DNA of 64,000 nt from Amycolatopsis sp. NBC_01480 (lineage in GTDB: Bacteria; Actinomycetota; Actinomycetes; Mycobacteriales; Pseudonocardiaceae), in assembly GCF_036227205.1 (NCBI RefSeq), contig NZ_CP109442.1:6572001-6636000 (forward strand), given 5' to 3'. Below the pieces are notes generated by a model. It was given only the letters and a program-made list of their open reading frames with translations, was not told the DNA's origin and ran no database searches. How positions within the stretch are numbered: the stretch's first letter is position 1; every line of letters starts with the position of its first letter. The translations under genes and the position numbers were made by a program. Positions 1 to 8,655 of the stretch are shown here, piece by piece.

Positions 1-750
1 GGCGTGGTGCACCGCAAGCAGGCCTCGGTCTACGAGGTCGCCGCGGTGCTGCCGGCGTATGCGGGCGGGCTCGTGCTCGCCGAGCTGGAAGTGCTGAAGA
101 AGCTCACCGACGACGTCGCGCGGCCGTATGTGGTCGTGCTCGGCGGCGCCAAGGTATCGGACAAGCTGGGCGTGATCGCCAACCTGCTGACCAAGGTCGA
201 CCGCCTGCTCGTGGGCGGCGGCATGGCGTACACCTTCCTCAAGGCCCAGGGCCACGAGGTCGGCAACTCGCTGCTGCAGGCGGACCAGCTGGACCAGGTG
301 AAGGGCTTCCTCGCCGAGGCGGAGAAGCGGAACGTCGAGCTGGTGCTGCCGGTCGACGTGCTCGCGGCCACCGGCTTCGCGGCCGACGCCGAGCACGAGG
401 TCGTCCCGGCCACCGGGATCCCGGCCGACCGCGAGGGCCTGGACATCGGCCCGGCCACCCGCAAGCTGTTCGCGAGCAAGCTCGCCGACGCGGCCACGGT
501 GTTCTGGAACGGCCCGATGGGCGTGTTCGAGTTCGAGGCGTTCGCCGGCGGCACCCGTGCCGTCGCCGAGGCGCTCGTGGCCAGCGACGCGTTCACCGTG
601 GTCGGCGGCGGCGACTCGGCGGCCGCGGTGCGTCAGCTGGGCCTGCCCGAGGACGGCTTTTCGCACATCTCCACCGGCGGCGGCGCCTCCCTGGAGTACC
701 TGGAGGGCAAGGAGCTGCCCGGTGTGGTCGCGCTGGAGGTGAAGAACTGA
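1..750 (+). CDS. pgk: Phosphoglycerate kinase, C-terminal part (5' end outside window)
   Basis: Glycolytic enzyme that moves phosphate from 1,3-bisphosphoglycerate to ADP, in the cytoplasm. The frame is open from base 1, so only about the last 249 codons are present. The fragment keeps [13 protein letters not shown], the hinge/ATP region [10 protein letters not shown], and the C-terminal nucleotide-binding loop [15 protein letters not shown] followed by [11 protein letters not shown]. All are hallmark PGK motifs. The stop codon shares a base with the tpiA start (TGATG), so the two genes are translationally coupled, as in the common actinobacterial gap-pgk-tpi cluster; gap should lie upstream. 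The GTG at base 4 is an internal codon, not a start. Confidence 0.97.
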   Translation, partial: GVVHRKQASVYEVAAVLPAYAGGLVLAELEVLKKLTDDVARPYVVVLGGAKVSDKLGVIANLLTKVDRLLVGGGMAYTFLKAQGHEVGNSLLQADQLDQVKGFLAEAEKRNVELVLPVDVLAATGFAADAEHEVVPATGIPADREGLDIGPATRKLFASKLADAATVFWNGPMGVFEFEAFAGGTRAVAEALVASDAFTVVGGGDSAAAVRQLGLPEDGFSHISTGGGASLEYLEGKELPGVVALEVKN

Positions 751-1535
751 TGGCGCGCAAGCCGTTCATCGCCGGCAACTGGAAGATGAACCTGAACCAC
801 CTCGAGGCCATCGCGCTGGTGCAGAAGATCGCCTTCGCGCTGCCGGAGAAGTACTACGCGAAGGTGGACGTGACGGTGCTGCCGCCGTTCACCGACATCC
901 GCAGCGTCCAGACGCTCACCGACGGCGACAAGCTGCCGCTGACGTACGGCGCGCAGGACGTTTCGCCGCACGACTCCGGTGCGTACACCGGCGACGTGTC
1001 GGCGCCGATGCTGGCGAAGCTGGGCTGCAGCTACGTCACCGTCGGGCACTCGGAGCGGCGCGCGATCCACGGCGAGACCGACGAGCTGGTCAACAAGAAG
1101 GTCAAGGCCGCGCTCAAGCACGGCATCACGCCGATCCTGTGCGTGGGCGAGGAGCTCGAGGTCCGCGAGGCGGGCGAGCACCTGGCGCACACCACCTCGC
1201 AGCTGGTCGAGGGCCTCAAGGGGCTCAAGGCCGAGCAGGTCCAGTCGGTGGTGATCGCGTACGAGCCGGTGTGGGCCATCGGCACCGGCAAGGTCGCGAC
1301 CCCGGCCGACGCCGAGGAGTGCTGCAAGGCGCTGCGAGCCACGCTGAACGAGAAGTACGGCGACGAGGTGGCTTCGGCCGTTCGGGTGCTTTACGGCGGT
1401 TCGGTGAAGTCCGGCAACGTCAGCGAGCTGGTGGCCGCCGAGAACATCGATGGTGCTCTCGTGGGTGGCGCGAGCCTCGACGGCGACGAGTTCACCAAAC
1501 TCTGCGCACTCGCAGCCGGTGGGCCGCTGCCCTGA
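750..1535 (+). CDS. tpiA: Triosephosphate isomerase
   Basis: Interconverts dihydroxyacetone phosphate and glyceraldehyde 3-phosphate. The 261-residue protein is the usual single-domain TIM barrel. The sequence shows the N-terminal GNWKMN with Lys12, the electrophile His100 in VTVGHSERR, the catalytic Glu172 in [12 protein letters not shown], and the phosphate-binding YGGSVK and GALVGGASL loops, so it should be active. The start is the ATG in the TGATG overlap with pgk, which also removes any need for a separate ribosome site. A 133-base gap separates it from secG. Confidence 0.97.
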   Translation: MARKPFIAGNWKMNLNHLEAIALVQKIAFALPEKYYAKVDVTVLPPFTDIRSVQTLTDGDKLPLTYGAQDVSPHDSGAYTGDVSAPMLAKLGCSYVTVGHSERRAIHGETDELVNKKVKAALKHGITPILCVGEELEVREAGEHLAHTTSQLVEGLKGLKAEQVQSVVIAYEPVWAIGTGKVATPADAEECCKALRATLNEKYGDEVASAVRVLYGGSVKSGNVSELVAAENIDGALVGGASLDGDEFTKLCALAAGGPLP

Positions 1536-1668
1536 TCGGGGCCACTACCGGGTAGCCTGTGTATCCGGTCCGTCACACAGCAGTGGACGAGCCCAGGGGT
1601 ACGGTGAAGATCCGCGCGAGCGGGTCCTGGCCGTGCCCCTGCGTTCTCCGAGAACTACAGAGGATGAC

Positions 1669-1899
1669 ATGAAGCTGTTCCTCCAAATTCTGTTGATCGC
1701 CACCAGCGTGCTGCTGGTGGTGGCCGTGCTGCTGCACCGCGGCCGGGGCGGCGGCCTCTCGTCGCTGTTCGGCGGTGGCATGCAGTCCAGCCTGGCCGGG
1801 TCCAGCGTGGCCGAGAAGAACCTCGACCGGATCACCCTGCTGCTGGGCGCCATCTGGGTGATCAGCATCATCGGCCTCGGCCTGCTGCTCAAGGTCTGA
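1669..1899 (+). CDS. secG: Preprotein translocase subunit SecG
   Basis: Small accessory subunit of the SecYEG channel in the cytoplasmic membrane. The 76-residue product has two hydrophobic segments (about 3-22 and 56-75) separated by a Gly/Ser-rich loop (GRGGGLSSLFGGGMQSSLAG), the standard SecG layout. The ATG is preceded by CAGAGG at 1659-1664. The open frame continues upstream to 1450, but that stretch overlaps tpiA and has no SecG similarity, so this start is preferred. Its place between tpiA and rbpA is conserved in actinobacteria. Confidence 0.95.
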   Translation: MKLFLQILLIATSVLLVVAVLLHRGRGGGLSSLFGGGMQSSLAGSSVAEKNLDRITLLLGAIWVISIIGLGLLLKV

Positions 1900-1979
1900 C
1901 GGACCGGTAGCCCGCGCAGAGTGAGTGCATCGGCGTGCCTATTGGGGGGCGCGCCGCCGATTCGTAGGTGTGAGGATTC

Positions 1980-2324
1980 ATGGTTGGCGGTAACGCGATT
2001 CGCGGCACCCGGGTGGGTGCCGGTCCTTCGGGCGAATCGGAGCGAGGTGAGTCGGCCCCACGTCGTCGCGTGTCCTACTGGTGCGCGAACGGCCACGAGG
2101 CCCGTCCGTCCTTCGCGATGGAGGCCGATATCCCGGACGAGTGGGACTGCCCGCGCTGCGGCCTCCCCGGTGGGCAGAACGAGAAGAGCCCGCCGGCCGC
2201 GCCCCGCACCGAGCCGTACAAGACGCACCTGGCCTACGTGAAGGAGCGCCGCAGCGATGCTGACGGCGAAGCCATCCTCGCGGAAGCCCTCGAGCGTCTC
2301 CGCCAGCGCCGGGAACTGATCTAA
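1980..2324 (+). CDS. rbpA: RNA polymerase-binding protein RbpA
   Basis: Actinobacteria-specific RNA polymerase partner that contacts sigma factor and core enzyme and stabilises promoter opening. The 114-residue protein has a disordered basic N-terminus, a central zinc-fold with WCANGH and WDCPRCG (CxN...CxxC type), and a C-terminal helix ending in ERLRQRRELI that in the family contacts sigma region 2. The ATG follows GTGAGG at about 1969-1974. It is followed directly by a rho-independent terminator, so the gene ends this transcription unit. The family is clear from the sequence; the mechanism is from published work on the mycobacterial and Streptomyces proteins. Confidence 0.94.
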   Translation: MVGGNAIRGTRVGAGPSGESERGESAPRRRVSYWCANGHEARPSFAMEADIPDEWDCPRCGLPGGQNEKSPPAAPRTEPYKTHLAYVKERRSDADGEAILAEALERLRQRRELI

Positions 2325-2338
2325 GGCGCCAGGCTCCG

Positions 2339-2381
2339 GAAACCACCGACCGGGTTCTCCACCGCCCGGCCGGTGGTTTTC
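2339..2381 (+). terminator. Terminator after rbpA
   Basis: Inverted repeat: the left arm at 2339-2353 pairs with 2366-2381 (GAAACCACCGACCGG against CCGGCCGGTGGTTTTC, one mismatch), and the right arm ends in a TTTT run at 2377-2380. It begins 15 bases after the rbpA stop, which fits intrinsic termination. Confidence 0.85.
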
Positions 2382-2527
2382 TCATGCCCGGATGCGCTGG
2401 ACGCCAACGGCACAGTGGGGCGCATTCGGTGAGGCAGGCGGCCCCCGGTAAGCCCGGGCGCTGCGGTGGGGAGGCCGGATCGGTGGCGGAAAGCCAAGCC
2501 CAGTCCCGAAATCGAGTCCCCGAAATA

Positions 2528-2580
2528 CCGAAGGGGCACCGCTGGAGCCGGGTTGCGGTCTCCGTGCGGTGCCCCTTCGG
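2528..2580 (-). terminator. Hairpin after the histidine kinase gene
   Basis: Perfect 14-base inverted repeat (2528-2541 with 2567-2580, arm CCGAAGGGGCACCG) with a 25-base loop, 20 bases beyond the kinase stop. There is no clear U-tract, so it may be a weak terminator or an mRNA-stabilising hairpin. Confidence 0.55.
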
Positions 2581-2599
2581 ATGGGGGACCGGGGGTGCG

Positions 2600-3805
2600 T
2601 CAGCGTTCCAGGGGGTACCTGGCCCGGACGCGGAACCCGCCGTCTTCGGTGTCGGCCGTTTCGAAGCTGCCGCCGAGGAGGCGGGCGCGCTCGGCGAGGC
2701 CGGTGAGGCCGTGGCCTCCTGAGGGGAGGCGCTCGCCGGCGCGGCTGGCGCGCTCGTTGCGGACCTCGATGTTCAACGCGCCGCTCCCGCCTTGGATCCG
2801 GATGGTCGCGGTGGCTCCGGGGGCGTGTTTGTGCACGTTGGTCAGGCATTCCTGCACCGTGCGGTACGCCGCGGCCGAGACCTGGCTGGGCACTGTGTCC
2901 GGCAGGCGCTCGACGGTCAGGTGAACCGGGACGTCGGCGGTGCGGATCAGGTGGTCCAGCTCGCCGATGCCGGGGCGGGGGCCGTCGTCGCCGGCGCCCG
3001 AGCGAAGGACGCTGACCAGGGAGCGCAGCTCCTCCAACGTCCGGGTCGAGAGCTGGCGGATCACCTGCGCCGTCTCCATCGTGCGGGTCTCGTTGCTGGC
3101 TTGGGCCTGCAGAGCGCCGGCCTGCATGGCGATCAGGGTGATCTGGTGGGAGACGACGTCGTGCATCTCGCGGGCCAGCCGGGCGCGCTCCTCGGCACGG
3201 ACGGCGTCGGCGTGGAAGCGGCGTTCGCGGTCGCGGCTCTTGGCCAGCTCGGCGAGCTTGGCCGAGATCTCCGCGCGGGCCCCGATCAGCAGGCCGATCG
3301 CGATGGGCATGCCGGCCACCAGCACGCCGTAGATCCCGTCGAGGAAGTGCTCGCGCCAGCTCAGCTGCACGAAGTCGTCGAGCGGCCACTGCACGAACCG
3401 GCAGACGAACACCAGCCCGGCGCCCACCCAGGTCTGCCAGTGGATCTGCCGGCGCGTGGCCAGCATGCCGAGGTTGATCATCGACGCCAGCTGCGCCCAC
3501 CCGGCGAGGAAGCCCGGCACGGCGGCGAGCACGGCGAGGAACGGGAACCGGCGGCGGAACACCACGGCCAGGCAGGCGGCGGCCGAGAGGTAGACCGAAT
3601 ACGGCTGGGCCTTGGGCGGGATGACCAGCCAGACGTCGAGCACGGCCAGCAGCACGGCGGCCGCCTCGACGCCCACCACCGTGACCGTCGGGCGGCGAAG
3701 GGCGGCGAAGACTCCGGTCAGGCTCGCCCGCCTGACCCGGTCGGCAGCCCCCGCGCCGGGGCTGCCCATCGAGATGCCTGGAATCGAGAGTCCCTCTGTG
3801 CTCAT
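2600..3805 (-). CDS. Two-component sensor histidine kinase (HisKA_3 / NarL-type), orphan
   Basis: Membrane sensor kinase of 401 residues. The N-terminal half holds about five to six hydrophobic segments (about 41-63, 68-83, 87-103, 126-140, 157-175), followed by a charged coil (about 176-210) and the HisKA_3 dimerisation box LAREMHDVVSHQ with phospho-acceptor His215. The ATPase part has an N box (VQECLTNVHKHAPGA) and a G box (GGHGLTGLAERARLLGG). The start at 3805 is preferred because GGGG lies 8-11 bases upstream; the frame stays open to 3883. No response regulator gene is next to it on either side, so its partner must be elsewhere. The signal is unknown. Confidence 0.88.
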   Translation of the reverse strand: MSTEGLSIPGISMGSPGAGAADRVRRASLTGVFAALRRPTVTVVGVEAAAVLLAVLDVWLVIPPKAQPYSVYLSAAACLAVVFRRRFPFLAVLAAVPGFLAGWAQLASMINLGMLATRRQIHWQTWVGAGLVFVCRFVQWPLDDFVQLSWREHFLDGIYGVLVAGMPIAIGLLIGARAEISAKLAELAKSRDRERRFHADAVRAEERARLAREMHDVVSHQITLIAMQAGALQAQASNETRTMETAQVIRQLSTRTLEELRSLVSVLRSGAGDDGPRPGIGELDHLIRTADVPVHLTVERLPDTVPSQVSAAAYRTVQECLTNVHKHAPGATATIRIQGGSGALNIEVRNERASRAGERLPSGGHGLTGLAERARLLGGSFETADTEDGGFRVRARYPLER

Positions 3806-4156
3806 CGCGGCGACCCCATTCGTCTTGTGGACTTGGTGATGAGATGCGCGAGGCACCCGATCGGGACGCGTGGCTGCGAACAAATGTGCGGATGCTAACG
3901 AAGAGAGGTGTAACGACGGTAAGTTTCACCCCGTCGCCGGGTCGGGGGTGTCCTGGTCCCCGGCACTACGACGGACAGGGGCGCACGCGTCATTCATGTC
4001 ACCTTGTGTCGATCACACCACCCTATGTTCACCTTACGGGTGATCCCACATGCTGGTGAGCCGCTCTTCGGCGTAGCCGCCGCTACGCCATTCGGTGCCC
4101 CGGGACCGCACGGTTGGCGGTTCACTCGTACGGACGAAATCGACATTCTGGGTGGC
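3806..4156. other. Divergent intergenic region, kinase / GH25 gene
   Basis: About 350 bases between divergent starts. It should hold promoters for both genes. The only structure seen is a short imperfect dyad around 4005-4017 (TGTG-n5-CACA) and a GATCAC...GTGATC pair. No riboswitch core could be recognised. Reading frames here (for example from 4004) look like an upstream extension without family similarity. Confidence 0.4.
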
Positions 4157-5101
4157 ATGGCGCTGGGCATCGACATCTATCGGAGCTTCCAGACCGTGAC
4201 GGATTGGCAGGGGGTCAAGAACCACGGCGTCAGCTACGTCTACGTCAAGCTCTCCGACGGGGGCGGGCGGCCGGTGGGCGGGCCGGGGGACAACGAGGTC
4301 AACGGCGCCCGGTCGGTCGGCATCCCGGTCGGGGGCTACCACTTCGTGCAGGCTCATCCCGGGCCGGAGGCCCAGGCCGACGTCTTCCTCGGCGAGGTCC
4401 GGCGGCTCGGCGCGACCGGGTGCGTGCCGATGCTCGACCTGGAGGACAACCCGGCGAGCTCGAAGCTGCCGAACATCCCGGACGGGCAGAAGCGCGGTTT
4501 CGCCACGGCCTTCTGCAACCACGTCGCGAGCCAGGGCTTCCGGCCCGGCGTGTACCTGAACAACGCGCTGGCGAAGAAGCTGCGGCCCGACACCTGGGGT
4601 GTGTCCGGCCTGGTCATCTGGATCGCCCGCTACGGCGCGCGCCCCGACGCCGCGGCCGGGCGCTACGACCTGCATCAGTACTCCAGCACAGGACAGGTGC
4701 CCGGGATCAAGGCCCGCGGCGTCGATCTCGACGAGTCGTACACCGACGCCCATCTCACCGGGGGCGTTGATCGACGGAAAGTGACCGAACTGATGGAACG
4801 CGTGAAGATCCCGGTCAGCATGAACAGCAGTGCGGTGCGGCTGTACCTGTCCGGCAGCGAGACCTCGGCGATCATCATCCGCCCGCACCTGAACGGCGAC
4901 GGCTTCGCGGCCCACCCGGTGTGGCTCGGCAACATCTACGCCTGGGGCAGCGACAAGTCCGGCATCGGGCACAACCCGGTGACCGAGCCGGGCTTCGACC
5001 CGAAGGTCATGTCCCACCGCCGGTACGAGTTCCCGGGCGCGGTCTGGGCCGACCTCGAGTACAGCTCCGCCGAGGAGTTCGACATCGACATCGTCGGCTG
5101 A
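4157..5101 (+). CDS. GH25-family lysozyme-like protein (N,O-diacetylmuramidase fold)
   Basis: Predicted to cleave the peptidoglycan MurNAc-GlcNAc bond. The 314-residue product opens with MALGIDIYRSFQTVTDW, the GH25 pattern with Asp6, and continues with GVSYVYVKLSDG and the catalytic-acid region PMLDLED (Asp94, Glu96), then WIARYG and a DLHQYSS strand, about 220 residues of barrel. The last 90 residues (VRLYLSGSETSAIII onward) are an uncharacterised beta-rich tail. There is no signal peptide with this start, nor with the longer frame from 4004, so it may act inside, be released by lysis, or use another export route. A phage-derived origin is possible but nothing adjacent supports it. It is transcribed alone and converges on pgl. 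Confidence 0.78.
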   Translation: MALGIDIYRSFQTVTDWQGVKNHGVSYVYVKLSDGGGRPVGGPGDNEVNGARSVGIPVGGYHFVQAHPGPEAQADVFLGEVRRLGATGCVPMLDLEDNPASSKLPNIPDGQKRGFATAFCNHVASQGFRPGVYLNNALAKKLRPDTWGVSGLVIWIARYGARPDAAAGRYDLHQYSSTGQVPGIKARGVDLDESYTDAHLTGGVDRRKVTELMERVKIPVSMNSSAVRLYLSGSETSAIIIRPHLNGDGFAAHPVWLGNIYAWGSDKSGIGHNPVTEPGFDPKVMSHRRYEFPGAVWADLEYSSAEEFDIDIVG

Positions 5102-5247
5102 GCGCCCCTGGACACCCCGAAGCGCCCCAATGTGGCGTTCGGTGCGTGGAATCAGGGCTGGGCGCGCAGCGCCTCCGTTGAGGGTGGTGGTGGGGCAGGG
5201 CTGGAGCAACCAACGCCACATGGGGGCGCATCAAGGGCCGGACACGT

Positions 5248-5282
5248 CGAAGGCCACCTCGGCGAACCCGAGGTGGCCTTCG
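5248..5282. terminator. Bidirectional terminator between GH25 gene and pgl
   Basis: Perfect 15-base inverted repeat (arm CGAAGGCCACCTCGG at 5248-5262, partner at 5268-5282) with a 5-base loop, between two convergent genes (stops at 5101 and 5295). It is symmetric, so it can serve both strands. Confidence 0.75.
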
Positions 5283-5294
5283 ATGCTGGGGAAA

Positions 5295-6083
5295 CTACGC
5301 CGTCGGCGTCTGGTAGACCTTCGTCAGCTTCCCGGCCGCGGTGCGGTCCAGGAGCCAGAGCGTCCGCCGGTAGCCGCGGGCGCCGGAGACCGGCACCTGC
5401 GTCTCGTCGGCGCCCGAAAGCGCCAGCGAGACGGCCTCGGCCTTGGCTTCGCCCGCTGTCATCAGCCAGACCTCACGCGCGCGGCGGATCGCCGGCAGCG
5501 TGAGCGAGACGCGGGTGGGCGGCGGCTTGGGGCAGTCGCGCACCGCCACCACCGAGTGCCCGCGGTCGTGGACCGCCGGCGAGTCGGGGAACACCGAAGC
5601 GGTGTGCCCTTCGCCGCCGAGGCCCAGCATCATGATGTCGAACGCCGGGACGCCGCTGCCGTCGTCGGTCCCGTCGGCACTGGCGTTGGCGGCCAGCACC
5701 TGCGCGTACGCCGCGGCGGCCGCGTCCACGTCGTCGCCGAACTCGCCGTCCGATGGCGCCATCGCGTACACGCGCTTCGGGTCGAGCGGCACGTGGTCGA
5801 GCAGGGCCTCGCGGGCCTGCTTCTCGTTCCGCTCGTCCGAATCCGCGGGCACGAACCGCTCGTCGCCCCAGTAGAGGTCGAGGCGCGACCAGTCGATGGC
5901 GTCCCGGGCGCTGGACTCCCGCAGCTCCCGCAACACCGCGATGCCGGTGCCGCCGCCGGTCAGCCCGACCGACGCCGAGCCCTTGGCCGCCTGGATGTCC
6001 ACGATCCGCGTGACCAGCCGGGCCGCCGCGGCGGCGGCCAGCAGGTCGGCGTTCGCGTACACGACGACCTCGGTGCGGCTCAT
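5295..6083 (-). CDS. pgl: 6-phosphogluconolactonase
   Basis: Hydrolyses 6-phosphogluconolactone to 6-phosphogluconate, the second step of the oxidative pentose phosphate route. The 262-residue protein has the SugarP_isomerase fold signatures: GLTGGGTGIAVLREL near residue 40, WGDERFVP near 72, the phosphate loop MLGLGGEGHTASVFP in the second half, and a late RVSLTLPAI. The ATG overlaps the opcA stop by four bases (ATGA), so it is the last gene of the tkt-tal-pgi-zwf-opcA-pgl operon. Length and motifs are typical of the NagB-related (DevB) class. Confidence 0.95.
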   Translation of the reverse strand: MSRTEVVVYANADLLAAAAAARLVTRIVDIQAAKGSASVGLTGGGTGIAVLRELRESSARDAIDWSRLDLYWGDERFVPADSDERNEKQAREALLDHVPLDPKRVYAMAPSDGEFGDDVDAAAAAYAQVLAANASADGTDDGSGVPAFDIMMLGLGGEGHTASVFPDSPAVHDRGHSVVAVRDCPKPPPTRVSLTLPAIRRAREVWLMTAGEAKAEAVSLALSGADETQVPVSGARGYRRTLWLLDRTAAGKLTKVYQTPTA

Positions 6084-7123
6084 GAACCGCTCTTTTCCGC
6101 CGTCTTCGCCTTGGCGGGGGTCTTCTTGGCGGTCGCGGTCGCGGTCGCGGTCGCCTTGGCCGGGGCCTTCTTCTCGGCCGGGGCCGGCTTCGCCGTCGCC
6201 GTGGTGCCCGAGGCGATCTTGTGCAGGCCGTGCAGGGACGCCTCGTAGACCTCGTCCGGGTCGAGCCGCCGCAGCTCCTCGATCAGGCAGTCCTCGTTGG
6301 TGCGCCGCTGGAGCGCGATCCGCCGGGTGGGCTGGCCCGGCTGGGTCAGCGTGCCGACCCGCCCGTCCGGCCGCGTCAGCTCGACCGAGCCCGACCGCCG
6401 CTCCAGCGTCACCGAGATGATGCCCTGCGCACTGGAGCTCTTGATCCGCTTCACCGGCACCTTGAGGTACTCGGCGAGCCAGCCCGCGAGCAGCTCGGTG
6501 GACGGCGAGTCCGCCTCGCCGGTCACGGTCGCGCCGGTGACCTTCTCGTACGGCGGCAGGTCCAGCGCCGAGACGAGCTGGGCGCGCCAGCGCGTCAGCC
6601 GGGTCCACGCCAGGTCGGTGTCACCCTCCACATAGGACTTGGCCCGCGTGGTGAGCGCCCGGATCGGGTTCTTCTCCGCGGCCGAGTCGGTGATGCGCCG
6701 CTGCGCGAGGTCGCCCAGCGGGTCCTCCGCCGGCGACTTCGGGCCCGCGCCCGGCCACCAGGTGACGATCGGCGCGTCCGGCAGCAGCAACGGGACCACC
6801 GCGCTCTGGCCCTGCGTGGCCAGCGGCCCGTAGAGCCGCAGCACGATGACCTCGCTCGCGCCGGCGTCGCCGCCCACGCGGATCTGGCCGTCGATGCGCG
6901 GAGCCGCCGTGCGGGCGCCCTTGGCGACCACGATCACCCGCGACGGGTGCTCCCGGCTCGCGTCGTTGGCCGCCTCGATGGCCTCCTCGAGCTTGGCGTC
7001 GTCGTCGGCCACTATCACCAGGGTCAGCACCCGGCCGAGCGCGACCTGGCCGCCCTGCTCGCGGATCTCCACCAGCTTCTTGTTCAGTGCCGAAGTAGTG
7101 GTGGATGGCAGGTCGATGATCAC
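6080..7123 (-). CDS. opcA: Glucose-6-phosphate dehydrogenase assembly protein OpcA
   Basis: Actinobacterial and cyanobacterial partner needed for full activity or assembly of Zwf. The 347-residue protein starts MIIDLPSTTTSALNKKLVEI, the standard OpcA N-terminus, at a GTG preceded by an excellent CTGGAGG. The core contains LLLPDAPIVTWWPG and ends around residue 310. It is followed by about 38 residues of Ala/Lys/Thr/Pro only (repeats like AKATATATA, KKAPAKA, KKTPAKA) that look like a histone-H1-type tail and are not part of the usual fold. The DNA there holds four perfect GGTCGC units (6131-6154). It overlaps zwf (GTGA) and pgl (ATGA) by four bases each. Confidence 0.93.
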   Translation of the reverse strand: MIIDLPSTTTSALNKKLVEIREQGGQVALGRVLTLVIVADDDAKLEEAIEAANDASREHPSRVIVVAKGARTAAPRIDGQIRVGGDAGASEVIVLRLYGPLATQGQSAVVPLLLPDAPIVTWWPGAGPKSPAEDPLGDLAQRRITDSAAEKNPIRALTTRAKSYVEGDTDLAWTRLTRWRAQLVSALDLPPYEKVTGATVTGEADSPSTELLAGWLAEYLKVPVKRIKSSSAQGIISVTLERRSGSVELTRPDGRVGTLTQPGQPTRRIALQRRTNEDCLIEELRRLDPDEVYEASLHGLHKIASGTTATAKPAPAEKKAPAKATATATATAKKTPAKAKTAEKSGS

Positions 7124-8655
7124 GGACGCCTCCAGTTCCGGCCGGTACGCTCCAGCATTTCGTCCGCGCTCTTCGGTCCCCAGGTCCCCGGCGCGTACTG
7201 CTCCGGCGAACCCTTTTTGGCCCAGTGGTCCAGGATCGGGTCCAGGATCTCCCAGGACAGCTCGACCTCTTCGTTCACCGGGAACAGCGAAGGCTCGCCC
7301 AGCAGCACGTCGAGGATCAGCCGCTCGTACGCCTCGGGGGAGGACTCGGTGAAGGCGTGCCCGTAACCGAAGTCCATGGTGACGTCGCGGACCTCCATCG
7401 TGGTCCCCGGCACCTTCGAGCCGAACCGCAGCGTGATGCCCTCGTCCGGCTGCACGCGGATGACCAGCGCGTTCTGCCCCAGCTCCTCGGTCGAGGTCGA
7501 GTCGAACGGCAGGTGCGGGGCGCGCTTGTAGACCACCGCGATCTCGGTGACGCGGCGGCCGAGCCGCTTGCCGGTGCGCAGGTAGAACGGCACCCCCGCC
7601 CAGCGGCGGTTCTGCACCTCCAGCGTCACCGCGGCGTAGGTCTCGGTCTTGGAGTCCTTGGCGAACCCGGCCTCCTGCAGCAGGCCCGGCACCTTCGTGC
7701 CGCCCTGCCAGCCGCCGGCGTACTGCCCGCGCGCGGTGGTTTCCTCGAACGGCTCCAGCGGCTTGGTCGCCGCCAGCACTTTCGCCTTCTCCGCGCGCAG
7801 CGCCTTCGGCTCGAACGACAGCGGCTCGTCCATCGCGGTGAAGGCGAGCAGCTGCAGCAGGTGGTTCTGGATGACGTCGCGGGCGGCGCCGATCCCGTCG
7901 TAGTACCCCGCGCGGCCGCCGAGGCCGATGTCCTCGGCCATGGTGATCTGCACGTGGTCGATGTAGTTGGCGTTCCAGATCGGCTCGAACAGCTGGTTCG
8001 CGAAGCGCAGCGCCAGGATGTTCTGCACCGTCTCCTTGCCGAGGTAGTGGTCGATGCGGAACACCGACTCCTCGGGGAAGACGTCGTTGACGATCGCGTT
8101 CAGCTCTTCGGCGCTCTTGAGGTCGTGGCCGAAGGGCTTCTCGATGACGACGCGGCGCCAGGTGTTCTCGTCGGCGTTCGCCAGCCCGGAGCGGGCCAGC
8201 TGCTTGGTCACCACCGGGAACGCGCCGGGCGGGATCGACAGGTAGAACGCCGTGTTGCCGCCGGTGCCGCGCTCGATGTCCAGGTCCTTGACGGTCTGGG
8301 CGAGGCGGTCGAAGGCGTCGTCGTCGTCGAAGGTGCCCTGCACGAACCGGATGCCCTCGGCGAGCCGGTTCCAGACCGACTCCTTGAACGGCGTCCGCGC
8401 GTGCTCCTTCACCGAGTCGTGCACCAGCTCGCCGAAGTCCTGGTGCTCCCAGTCCCGGCGGGCGAACCCGACGAGCGAGAAGCCGGCGGGCAGCAGCCCG
8501 CGGTTGGCCAGGTCGTAGATGGCGGGCATCAGCTTCTTGCGGGCCAGGTCGCCGGTGACCCCGAAGATCACCAGGCTGGACGGCCCGGCGATGCGCGGCA
8601 GCCGCTTGTCCCGCGGATCGCGCAGCGGGTTCTGCCACTGCTGGGAAACGGTCAT
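7120..8655 (-). CDS. zwf: Glucose-6-phosphate 1-dehydrogenase
   Basis: Oxidises glucose 6-phosphate to 6-phosphogluconolactone with NADP+. The 511-residue length is normal. The coenzyme fingerprint GVTGDLARKK is at 32-41, EKPFG at 172-176, and the catalytic/substrate motif RIDHYLGKE at 200-208. The ATG overlaps the pgi stop by four bases, and the stop overlaps the opcA GTG by four bases, so zwf, its assembly factor and the lactonase are made together. No coding irregularity is visible. Confidence 0.97.
   Translation of the reverse strand: MTVSQQWQNPLRDPRDKRLPRIAGPSSLVIFGVTGDLARKKLMPAIYDLANRGLLPAGFSLVGFARRDWEHQDFGELVHDSVKEHARTPFKESVWNRLAEGIRFVQGTFDDDDAFDRLAQTVKDLDIERGTGGNTAFYLSIPPGAFPVVTKQLARSGLANADENTWRRVVIEKPFGHDLKSAEELNAIVNDVFPEESVFRIDHYLGKETVQNILALRFANQLFEPIWNANYIDHVQITMAEDIGLGGRAGYYDGIGAARDVIQNHLLQLLAFTAMDEPLSFEPKALRAEKAKVLAATKPLEPFEETTARGQYAGGWQGGTKVPGLLQEAGFAKDSKTETYAAVTLEVQNRRWAGVPFYLRTGKRLGRRVTEIAVVYKRAPHLPFDSTSTEELGQNALVIRVQPDEGITLRFGSKVPGTTMEVRDVTMDFGYGHAFTESSPEAYERLILDVLLGEPSLFPVNEEVELSWEILDPILDHWAKKGSPEQYAPGTWGPKSADEMLERTGRNWRRP

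Noticed and set aside
1900..1979. SigR-type promoter before rbpA
   Set aside because: RbpA is SigR-controlled in Streptomyces, but a GGAAT...GTT pair could not be found here.
2382..3929. Long overlapping minus-strand ORF across the histidine kinase
   Set aside because: Arg/Pro-rich shadow frame typical of high-GC DNA; the kinase frame carries all motifs.
4005..4017. CRP/FNR-type site TGTG-n5-CACA
   Set aside because: Spacing is too short for the usual 16-bp TGTGA-N6-TCACA site.
3886..4156. A cyclic-di-AMP (ydaO) riboswitch before the GH25 gene
   Set aside because: Such riboswitches precede wall hydrolases in actinobacteria, but the conserved core could not be found.
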